Shown: positions 1 to 5,687 of the stretch, one piece after another | Layout: the number at the start of each line of letters is the position of its first letter | Numbering within the stretch: position 1 is the first letter of the stretch | Source: Candidatus Rokubacteria bacterium RIFCSPLOWO2_02_FULL_72_37 | GTDB lineage: Bacteria > Methylomirabilota > Methylomirabilia > Rokubacteriales > CSP1-6 | Length of the DNA: 5,687 nt | Direction of reading: 5' to 3' | Assembly (NCBI GenBank): GCA_001790315.1 | Contig: MGCE01000097.1 | Span: forward strand, 1 to 5,687 | Made by a program: the position numbers and the translations under genes | Notes under the pieces: model-generated | Seen by the model: only the letters and a program-made list of their open reading frames with translations | Told to the model about the DNA's origin: nothing | Database searches by the model: none

Positions 1-452
1 AGCGAGACGACTTTCTGGAACAGAGACGTCGCACTGCGCGAGAGCGCCTCGACCTCGACCGAGCGCTCGCCGATCGTTTCGTCCTGGATCCGCTCGATGC
101 GTGCACGGAGGTAGGGGGACGTCTCGACCAACTCGACCAGACGGAACCGCCACAGGCCCTGCACGACGAGGCGCAGCGTGCCGTCCGCCTGCTTCAGCAC
201 CTTGTGGATCACGACGACGGTACCGACGGGATGGAGGGCCGCAGCGTCCGGGCTCTCCTCGGACGGGTCGCGCTGCATGACGGCGCCGATGAGGCGGCTC
301 CCCTGCATCGCCTCTTCGATCAGCCGCACGGACGCGGCGCGACCGGCGCCCAGCGGGACCACGGCGTTCGGGAAGATGACGGTCCCGCGCAGCGGCAGGA
401 TCCCGACGAGATCGGGGACCTGGAGTTCGGTCACGCCCTGGATGTCAGTCAT
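1..452 (-). CDS. lon: Lon protease, N-terminal fragment (runs off left edge)
   Basis: ATP-dependent serine protease of the cytoplasm that unfolds and degrades damaged and short-lived regulatory proteins. Only the first 150 codons are present, with no stop before the window edge. They cover most of the substrate-recognising LON N-terminal (PUA-like) domain. Seen in the translation: LPLRGTVIFPN at residues 19-29, a close match to the family's opening strand motif; VVPLGAGRAASVRLIEEAM at 31-49; and the GTLRLVVQGLWRFRLVE strand block at 91-107. The AAA+ and Ser-Lys protease domains would lie beyond the window. The ATG at 452-450 is preceded by AGGAG five bases upstream, so the start is well supported. 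The gene follows hspR after 23 nt and is probably the last or a late gene of the heat-shock operon. In Streptomyces, lon is also under HspR control. Family assignment is firm. Whether the full protein is intact cannot be seen. Confidence 0.95.
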   Translation of the reverse strand, partial: MTDIQGVTELQVPDLVGILPLRGTVIFPNAVVPLGAGRAASVRLIEEAMQGSRLIGAVMQRDPSEESPDAAALHPVGTVVVIHKVLKQADGTLRLVVQGLWRFRLVELVETSPYLRARIERIQDETIGERSVEVEALSRSATSLFQKVVS

Positions 453-475
453 GTGGGCTCCTGGATCGCGCCGGC

Positions 476-862
476 CTAGAACAGATCGACGGGCGTGAGC
501 TGGCCCGACGCCACGCGGACCAGTGCTTCGCGGGACTCGCGGCCCGCAGCGTTTCGCGGCTCGCTTCCTTCGTCGCGGAGGTAGACCACCAGGTCCTCGA
601 TCTGTTTCTGCATTTCCAGCATCCGGCGCCTCATCTTTAGGATGATCTCGATGCCCGCGAGATTCACGCCGAGGTCGCGGGTGAGGCGCAGGAGCCGCGC
701 GAGTTCCTCGACGTCCTCCGCCGAGTACATCCGCGTGCGCCCGACGGTGCGGCTCGGCCGGACGAGCCCCTTCCGCTCGTACAGACGGAGGGTCTGGGGA
801 TGGACGCTCAGCATCTCGGCCACGACCCCGATCATGTACAGTGGCTTACCGCGATCGTTCAC
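476..862 (-). CDS. hspR: HspR, MerR-family heat-shock repressor
   Basis: DNA-binding repressor of chaperone genes; 128 residues, the usual HspR size. The MerR-type winged helix-turn-helix spans about residues 9-75, with the hallmark HPQTLRLYERKGL at 21-33, a RT-x-G-x-TRMYS wing at 38-47, and DLGVNLAGIEIIL at 63-75, which is typical of HspR rather than metal- or drug-sensing MerR proteins. A Met/Gln/Glu-rich helix at about 76-96 is likely the dimerisation coiled coil. The tail lacks the cysteines of metal-responsive members. I chose the GTG at 862-860: it has a purine-rich ribosome site just upstream, gives the canonical N-terminus, and overlaps the dnaJ stop by four bases. The open frame extends further upstream only because the DNA is GC-rich. 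In actinobacteria, HspR uses DnaK as co-repressor and binds HAIR inverted repeats (CTTGAGT-N7-ACTCAAG). Its place inside the operon predicts autoregulation. Confidence 0.93.
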   Translation of the reverse strand: MNDRGKPLYMIGVVAEMLSVHPQTLRLYERKGLVRPSRTVGRTRMYSAEDVEELARLLRLTRDLGVNLAGIEIILKMRRRMLEMQKQIEDLVVYLRDEGSEPRNAAGRESREALVRVASGQLTPVDLF

Positions 863-1746
863 GCCGCCCCTCCCCGATAGCGTGCCAGCACCGCCCGCGG
901 CTCGAGCGGCAGCAGGCGCTCGAGCTCGCGCACGAGCTCGTGCGTGCGTGCGTCGAGCCCGGTCGGCATCTCGACACGCACGGTGACGTAGAGGTCTCCG
1001 GTGCCACCGCCCGCGAGCTTCGGCAACCCCTGGCCGCGGAGCCGGAACATCCGGCCGCCGGCGGTACCAGGCGGCACGACCAGCGCGGCTTCTCCGGCCG
1101 GCGTCGGGACGAGGATCCGCGCACCCTGGAGCGCCTCCCAGACGCTGATCGGCACCTCGCAGTGCACGCTGTCGCCCTTGCGGACGAAGAACGGGTGCTC
1201 GGCAACCCGCGTGCTCACGATCAGGTCGCCGCGCGGCCCGCCGAACGGGCCGGCGCTCCCCTCGCCGGGCACGCGGATCTGCGCACCCGAGTCCACACCC
1301 GCCGGGACGGCGACCGTCACGGGCTCGACCGCGCGGCGCACGCCGCGGCCCTGGCAGGCCCCGCATCGGCCATCCGCGGCCTGCCCGGTGGCGCGACACT
1401 CGACACAGGGTGAGAATCGCGGGACGTCGACGCGCGCGTGCGCCCCACGCGCGATGTCGGCGAATCGGAGGTCGACCGAGACGTGGACGTCGTCGCCGCG
1501 CCGCCCGCCGGCGAGCGCGTCCCCGCCGGCGAGCGCGGCGCCGAATCGGTCGTACATCGAGCGCGCAACCGGGTCGTTGAGCACCCGGTACGCCTCGGCG
1601 ATCTCCTCGAAGAGGCCCCGGGCCTGCGCGTCCCAGAAGTTCACGTCCGGGGAGTACTGGCGCGCCAGGCGCCGATACGCCTGGCGCACCTCACGCTGTC
1701 CTGCCGTCGAGGTGATGCCCAGAACCGCGTAGTAGTCACGTCGCAT
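859..1746 (-). CDS. dnaJ: DnaJ-family (Hsp40) co-chaperone with a non-canonical J-domain
   Basis: Hsp40-type co-chaperone, 295 residues, shorter than a classical DnaJ of about 370-380. Order of parts: J-domain at about 1-67, opening MRRDYYAVLGI; a short Gly-rich linker at 68-86 with ALAGGD/ALAGGR repeated; a first C-terminal beta domain interrupted by a reduced cysteine region with C114-x2-C117 and C128-x2-C131; then GDLIVSTRVAEHPFF at 173-187 and CEVPISVWEALQGA at 196-209 of the second beta domain; and GGTGDLYVTVRVE near 247-259. Two features are odd. The catalytic HPD of loop II is Ser32-Pro33-Asp34, and only two of the four CxxCxGxG-type motifs remain, enough for a single zinc site at most. 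The start is fixed by the conserved N-terminus. The ATG lies 5 nt after the dnaK stop with only a weak GAAG-type ribosome site, so reinitiation from dnaK is likely. Whether it stimulates DnaK ATPase is uncertain. Confidence 0.9.
   Translation of the reverse strand: MRRDYYAVLGITSTAGQREVRQAYRRLARQYSPDVNFWDAQARGLFEEIAEAYRVLNDPVARSMYDRFGAALAGGDALAGGRRGDDVHVSVDLRFADIARGAHARVDVPRFSPCVECRATGQAADGRCGACQGRGVRRAVEPVTVAVPAGVDSGAQIRVPGEGSAGPFGGPRGDLIVSTRVAEHPFFVRKGDSVHCEVPISVWEALQGARILVPTPAGEAALVVPPGTAGGRMFRLRGQGLPKLAGGGTGDLYVTVRVEMPTGLDARTHELVRELERLLPLEPRAVLARYRGGAA
867..875 (-). promoter_or_regulatory. Ribosome binding site deciding the hspR GTG start
   Basis: On the minus strand this reads GGGGAGGGG, a strong Shine-Dalgarno match with its GGAGG core six bases before the GTG at 862. 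It lies inside the last codons of dnaJ. This favours the GTG start of hspR over the longer open frame upstream. Confidence 0.7.
1504..1537 (-). repeat. 18-bp tandem duplication in the dnaJ linker
   Basis: The 16 bases CCCGCCGGCGAGCGCG occur at 1504-1519 and again at 1522-1537 on the plus strand, a perfect in-frame duplication with an 18-bp period. It encodes ALAGGD followed by ALAGGR (residues 71-82), lengthening the flexible Gly-rich linker between the J-domain and the client-binding region. Confidence 0.85.
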
Positions 1747-1751
1747 CGGAG

Positions 1752-3662
<1,911 letters not shown>

Positions 3663-3670
3663 GTCCTGTT

Positions 3671-3677
3671 CTCCCCC
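3671..3677 (-). promoter_or_regulatory. Ribosome binding site of dnaK
   Basis: The minus strand reads GGGGGAG, eight bases before the ATG at 3662. It supports translation from that ATG rather than from the in-frame GTG overlapping the hsp20 stop. It lies just downstream of the intergenic hairpin and is left single-stranded by that fold. Confidence 0.6.
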
Positions 3678-3685
3678 GTGTTGAT

Positions 3686-3721
3686 CGGGGCGGAGCCAGC
3701 GCGTCGGCCGGCTCCGCCCCG
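3686..3721 (-). other. Strong GC hairpin in the hsp20-dnaK intergenic region
   Basis: A perfect 12-bp inverted repeat, CGGGGCGGAGCC and GGCTCCGCCCCG on the plus strand, surrounds a 12-base loop. It lies between the hsp20 stop and the dnaK ribosome site. No T-run follows it on the transcribed strand, so it is not a classical intrinsic terminator. Likely roles are partial attenuation, or an mRNA processing or stability element that sets the hsp20 to dnaK ratio. The structure is read directly from the sequence; the role is inference. Confidence 0.6.
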
Positions 3722-3736
3722 GAATGCTCGACTCCC

Positions 3737-4213
3737 TCACAGGATGTCGATCTTGATTGCCTTGGGCTTGACCTCTTCGGCCTTCGGGAGCCTCACCTCG
3801 AGCACTCCGTCGCGATAGGTCGCCTTCACCTTGTCCGCCTGTACGGGCATCGGCAGCTGGACCGTACGCTCGAACTTCCCGTATACCCGCTCGATGTAGC
3901 GGTAGCTCTCGTCGTTGAGCTCCCGATCGAAGGTGCGCTCGCCCTTGACGGTCAGCAGGTCACCGGTGATCGAGAGCGAGATGTTGTCCTCGCGCACGCC
4001 GGGGATCTCGAAGCTCAGCACCAGATCGTCCGTGGTCTCGTACACGTCGACGACCGGCATCCACACGCGCGCACCACGCGTCCCCTCGACGGCCGACGGA
4101 CGGCCGAGGACACCGTCGAAGAGGCGGTTCACTTCGCTCTGGATGTCGTTCAGACCCCGAAACGGCTCCCAGCGCTCCACGCTCCCGAATGGACGCCAAC
4201 GCTCGATTCTCAT
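3737..4213 (-). CDS. Small heat-shock protein, Hsp20/alpha-crystallin family
   Basis: ATP-independent holdase that binds unfolding proteins and passes them to DnaK; 158 residues, typical for class A bacterial Hsp20. A Trp/Arg/Phe-rich N-terminal arm (1-48; WRPFG and WEPFRGLNDIQSEVNRLFD) precedes the alpha-crystallin domain at about 50-145. The domain starts WMPVVDVYETTDDLVL and contains FEIPGVREDNISLSI (68-82) and GERTF (91-95). The family signature A-x3-D-G-V-L is at 131-138, leading into EVRLPKAEEVKPKAI. The C-terminal I-x-I oligomerisation motif is Ile153-Lys-Ile155. The ATG at 4213-4211 follows AAGGGGGT by seven bases. It is the first gene after a good promoter and so leads the hsp20-dnaK-dnaJ-hspR-lon operon. 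Its stop overlaps an in-frame upstream GTG of the dnaK frame. The family is certain; I give no symbol because naming of these paralogues is inconsistent. Confidence 0.97.
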   Translation of the reverse strand: MRIERWRPFGSVERWEPFRGLNDIQSEVNRLFDGVLGRPSAVEGTRGARVWMPVVDVYETTDDLVLSFEIPGVREDNISLSITGDLLTVKGERTFDRELNDESYRYIERVYGKFERTVQLPMPVQADKVKATYRDGVLEVRLPKAEEVKPKAIKIDIL

Positions 4214-4220
4214 GGACGGT

Positions 4221-4228
4221 ACCCCCTT
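4221..4228 (-). promoter_or_regulatory. Ribosome binding site of hsp20
   Basis: AAGGGGGT on the minus strand matches the ideal AAGGAGGT at seven of eight positions and sits seven bases before the ATG at 4213, consistent with high expression of the operon's first gene. Confidence 0.7.
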
Positions 4229-4263
4229 CTGTCTCTCTTGGCCGGGCTCCAGGCCGGCATTGA

Positions 4264-4294
4264 TTTGAGTACATTCGTCATATATCAGATGAGT
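4264..4294 (-). promoter_or_regulatory. Candidate HspR operator half-sites around the -10
   Basis: On the minus strand ACTCAAA (4270-4264) matches six of seven bases of the right arm of the known HAIR operator, ACTCAAG, and overlaps the predicted start of transcription. A second ACTCA (4294-4290) lies in the promoter spacer, 24 bp away in the same orientation. The opposite arm CTTGAGT is not present at the expected 7-bp spacing; only a degenerate TGA remains. The placement is right for repression, but the match is partial, so this is tentative. Confidence 0.3.
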
Positions 4295-4307
4295 GTCGAC
4301 ATGTCAA
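4279..4307 (-). promoter_or_regulatory. Sigma70-type promoter of the hsp20-dnaK-dnaJ-hspR-lon operon
   Basis: On the minus strand a perfect -35 TTGACA (4307-4302) is followed by a 17-bp spacer and the -10 hexamer TATATG (4284-4279). Transcription would start near 4272, giving a leader of about 59 nt before the hsp20 ATG. The region is clearly richer in A and T than the surrounding genes. A housekeeping-type promoter, rather than a heat-shock sigma promoter, fits control by a repressor such as HspR. Confidence 0.7.
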
Positions 4308-4324
4308 ACCAGCCTAATGGCTTC

Positions 4325-4353
4325 TTGGGCGAGATTTTGGTCAATGCTAGTGT
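4325..4353 (+). promoter_or_regulatory. Weak candidate promoter for the 4360 gene, possibly leaderless
   Basis: TTGGGC (4325-4330), a 17-bp spacer and TAGTGT (4348-4353) resemble a poor sigma70 promoter and would start transcription at or next to the ATG at 4360. That would explain the missing ribosome binding site. Each hexamer matches only part of the consensus. Another weak plus-strand pair, TTGATT at 4260 with TATATC at 4281, is equally possible. Confidence 0.2.
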
Positions 4354-4359
4354 TACGGC

Positions 4360-4980
4360 ATGAGGCTTGGCTGCGCGGGCTGTTTAACCTTCTTACTGCT
4401 GGCAGCAGCCGCTGCGGGCGCAGTCTGGACGGGTATCAGAGCATCTGGGGAGCCCGCCCTGACGGTCGACGCCGGAACAGCGGCCGATGGGATGCGCGCC
4501 CAGAAGAAGATCCTCGACATCGCCCGGGGCAGAGTCCCGGAAGGCGGTCGGGTCGTCCTCACGGAGGGTGAGATCAACGCCTTCCTCACGCGGCACCTGG
4601 CGGACACCGCGGACTTGCCGTTCGGGGGAGTTGCCGTGGGGTTCAGCGGCGACGGGACCGTGGCGTTCAAGGGCCGGGTGCCCATGCGCCGGGCGGTGCC
4701 CCTGTTCTCCACGGCGGCCGGCCTGGTGCCCTCGGCGTGGCTCGAGCGTCCGGTCTGGTTCTACGTCGCCGCTCGGCCGCGCGTCGAGTCGCGCGGGCGC
4801 CGCCACCATCTCTACTTCGTCGTCGAGCGCTTCGCCGTGGGACGCCAGCCCCTCCCGGCGTCGCTCCTGAAGCTCCTCCTCGACCCCGTGGCGCTGCGAG
4901 CGCTGGCGTGGCCAATTCCGGACGGTGTCGGTTCGGTCACGATCGAGCCTGGCCAAGTGGCGATCCGACCCGCTTCGTGA
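4360..4980 (+). CDS. Membrane-anchored or exported protein of unknown function
   Basis: I do not recognise this 206-residue protein. It begins MRLGC followed by a hydrophobic stretch at about residues 8-26, so it is either anchored by one N-terminal helix or exported; a possible signal-peptidase site is Ala19-Gly-Ala21. The cysteines at 5 and 8 are not in a proper lipobox. The rest looks globular and extracytoplasmic. VVLTEGEINAFLTRHL (65-80) resembles the helix of small secreted proteins with an E-(I/L)-N-(A/S) motif. It is followed by alternating hydrophobic strands (AVGFSGDGTVAFKGRVP at 92-108, LYFVVERFAVG at 151-161) and a final IEPGQVAIRP strand. A stop lies 12 nt upstream in frame, so the ATG at 4360 is the first usable start, yet it has no clear ribosome site. 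It diverges from the heat-shock operon, and its 3' end overlaps the convergent DUF1844 gene. Codon-position GC bias and an intact frame support it as real. Confidence 0.75.
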   Translation: MRLGCAGCLTFLLLAAAAAGAVWTGIRASGEPALTVDAGTAADGMRAQKKILDIARGRVPEGGRVVLTEGEINAFLTRHLADTADLPFGGVAVGFSGDGTVAFKGRVPMRRAVPLFSTAAGLVPSAWLERPVWFYVAARPRVESRGRRHHLYFVVERFAVGRQPLPASLLKLLLDPVALRALAWPIPDGVGSVTIEPGQVAIRPAS

Positions 4981-5362
4981 CGTTCACGTAGCGGAGCTGG
5001 AGGTCATAGATGAGCTCCTCGAGAGCTTGCGTCTCGTCCGGTGATCGCCGCCCCTCCGTTTTTTCACGGAGGAGCAGGAGGAGATCGATCACCTCGACGG
5101 CCTGGCCGAGGTCGGGATGGCGCTGGCCCGTCACGGGATCGGGGATCTCGCCGAGAGCGACGACTGCGGAGCTGGCGAGCATCATGAAGAGACCGACCAG
5201 TGATCGCTCGTCTTCCAGCGGCCCCGGCGACGGCTCGGGACCCGCGTGGGCGACGGGAGTCGTGGGTGGGGGGCCGGGCGAGGCCGGGCGCGGCGGCTCC
5301 GGCTCGTCCCGCCGCCGACGGTCGGTGACCTTGAAGCCTTCTTCCGGTTCAGCCGCAGTCAC
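4937..5362 (-). CDS. DUF1844 domain protein
   Basis: Small cytoplasmic protein of unknown function, 141 residues. The N-terminus (about 1-18) carries EEGFKVTDRRR, a conserved opening of many members. Residues 19-50 are Pro-rich and probably disordered. The DUF1844 domain spans about 53-130, with LFMMLASSAVVALGEIPDP at 58-76, a helix AVEVIDLLLLLREKTEG at 88-104, and ALEELIYDLQLRYVNVTK at 113-130. The start is the GTG at 5362-5360. It keeps the conserved EEGFKV region, no other standard start codon lies between it and the domain, and the longer open frame upstream would run across the mazG start. The ribosome site is weak (AGG ten to twelve bases upstream). It is divergent from mazG by 64 bp and overlaps the preceding plus-strand gene tail to tail by 44 bp. 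Family assignment is confident; function is unknown. Confidence 0.88.
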   Translation of the reverse strand: MTAAEPEEGFKVTDRRRRDEPEPPRPASPGPPPTTPVAHAGPEPSPGPLEDERSLVGLFMMLASSAVVALGEIPDPVTGQRHPDLGQAVEVIDLLLLLREKTEGRRSPDETQALEELIYDLQLRYVNVTKRVGSPLGQARS

Positions 5363-5395
5363 GGGAGCGAGCCTAGCACACTCGGAAACCCTTGC

Positions 5396-5403
5396 TGTAT
5401 AAT
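5396..5403. promoter_or_regulatory. Shared AT-rich -10 block of the divergent DUF1844 and mazG promoters
   Basis: A perfect TATAAT lies at 5398-5403 on the plus strand, 23 bases before the mazG ATG; transcription would start near 5410. The same block read on the minus strand offers TATACA (5401-5396) for the DUF1844 gene. The -35 regions are poor on both strands (AGCACA at 5375-5380 for mazG). The plus-strand call is fair; the minus-strand call is weak. Confidence 0.45.
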
Positions 5404-5426
5404 CGGTTAGCCCGTCGGGTACGCAC

Positions 5427-5687
5427 ATGACCGAGTCCTCCGGTGTTCTCTTCGAGCAACTCCTAGACTTGATCGCCCGCCTGCGTGGTCCAAACGGCTG
5501 TCCCTGGGACCGGGCGCAGACGCGGACGTCGCTCAAGCCCTACCTCATCGAGGAGGCTTACGAAGTGGTCGAGGCAATCGAAGGCGGTGGGGGAGGCCAC
5601 CTCCGGGAAGAGCTCGGCGACCTGCTCCTCCAGGTGATCTTTCATGCTCGCCTCGGCGAGGAGCTCGGCGAGTTCAGGATGTCGGAC
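5427..5687 (+). CDS. mazG: MazG-family nucleoside triphosphate pyrophosphohydrolase, N-terminal part (runs off right edge)
   Basis: House-cleaning enzyme that hydrolyses (d)NTPs, including damaged ones, to NMP and pyrophosphate; in E. coli it also lowers ppGpp-related stress signalling. The first 87 codons are visible and the frame is open at the window edge. Seen: RLRGPNGCPWDRAQTRTSLK at 18-37, the diagnostic CPWD-x-x-QT-x-x-SL motif; the metal-binding EExxE at Glu42-Glu43-x-x-Glu46 in LIEEAYEVVEAI; and the partner ExxD at Glu62-Leu-Gly-Asp65 in REELGDLLLQVIFHARL. A run of five glycines (53-57) sits in the loop between the two metal helices. The ATG at 5427 follows a TATAAT box and a short leader with no strong ribosome site (GGGT about seven bases upstream). 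The full protein is expected to have a second MazG domain or a C-terminal extension outside the window. Confidence 0.95.
   Translation, partial: MTESSGVLFEQLLDLIARLRGPNGCPWDRAQTRTSLKPYLIEEAYEVVEAIEGGGGGHLREELGDLLLQVIFHARLGEELGEFRMSD

Noticed and set aside
929..944. 16-bp perfect palindrome CGCACGAGCTCGTGCG
   Set aside because: It lies in well-conserved-looking dnaJ codons (RTHELVRE) made from common GC-rich codons. There is no promoter or second copy to suggest an operator.
863..1399. Long upstream extension of the hspR frame across dnaJ
   Set aside because: The extension is Arg/Ala/Pro-rich, overlaps the conserved dnaJ body in another frame, and the canonical HspR N-terminus begins at the GTG at 862 with a good ribosome site.
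4231..4260. RNA thermometer in the hsp20 leader
   Set aside because: A small GCCGG/CCGGC stem can form in the leader, but it does not pair with the ribosome site, and no ROSE or fourU signature is present.
4214..4359. CIRCE operator (HrcA site) upstream of hsp20
   Set aside because: GAGTGTCGA at 4291-4299 resembles one CIRCE arm, but no TTAGCACTC-like partner exists at 9-bp spacing.
4393..4956. 187-codon minus-strand frame opposite the membrane protein
   Set aside because: It is Arg/His/Pro-rich without hydrophobic pattern. The plus-strand frame has a coherent hydrophobic N-terminus and strand/helix pattern and is the better gene.
5363..5536. Upstream extension of the DUF1844 frame to an ATG at 5536
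   Set aside because: It would cross the mazG promoter and coding start, and the extra residues do not resemble the family, whose conserved opening EEGFKV lies just after the GTG at 5362.
5463..5645. 60-codon minus-strand frame inside mazG
   Set aside because: It is a shadow of the mazG coding frame, which has all the catalytic motifs.

Overview
This is a GC-rich bacterial chromosomal window with densely packed genes and some GTG starts. It is dominated by a heat-shock/proteostasis operon on the minus strand, read from right to left: hsp20, dnaK, a short dnaJ, hspR, and the 5' end of lon, which runs off the left edge. A MerR-type HspR repressor next to dnaK and dnaJ, a DUF1844 gene and mazG together suggest a high-GC, Gram-negative-like, poorly cultured lineage (Rokubacteria/Methylomirabilota, Acidobacteria or deltaproteobacterial type). 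That placement is an inference from gene content and style, not a measurement.

Layout: 1-452 (-) lon N-terminus, partial; 476-862 (-) hspR, GTG start; 859-1746 (-) dnaJ-like co-chaperone; 1752-3662 (-) dnaK; 3686-3721 a strong GC hairpin in the hsp20-dnaK gap; 3737-4213 (-) hsp20; 4214-4359 an AT-richer regulatory gap with a good minus-strand sigma70-type promoter (TTGACA, 17 bp, TATATG) and HspR-operator-like half-sites; 4360-4980 (+) an unassigned membrane-anchored or exported protein; 4937-5362 (-) a DUF1844 protein whose 3' end overlaps the previous gene tail to tail; 5363-5426 a short divergent promoter gap; 5427-5687 (+) the N-terminal part of mazG, running off the right edge.

How the genes fit together: the small heat-shock protein holds unfolding clients, DnaK with its J-protein refolds them, Lon degrades what cannot be rescued, and HspR probably represses the whole set from the promoter upstream of hsp20. 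Spacing is tight (74 nt, 5 nt, a 4-nt overlap and 23 nt), so one polycistronic transcript with translational coupling is likely. No grpE lies in the cluster.

I found no mobile element, CRISPR array, RNA gene or obviously new multi-gene system. The most unusual signal is the operon's DnaJ. Its catalytic HPD motif reads Ser-Pro-Asp, and its zinc region keeps only two of the four canonical cysteine motifs. It sits beside an otherwise fully canonical DnaK.
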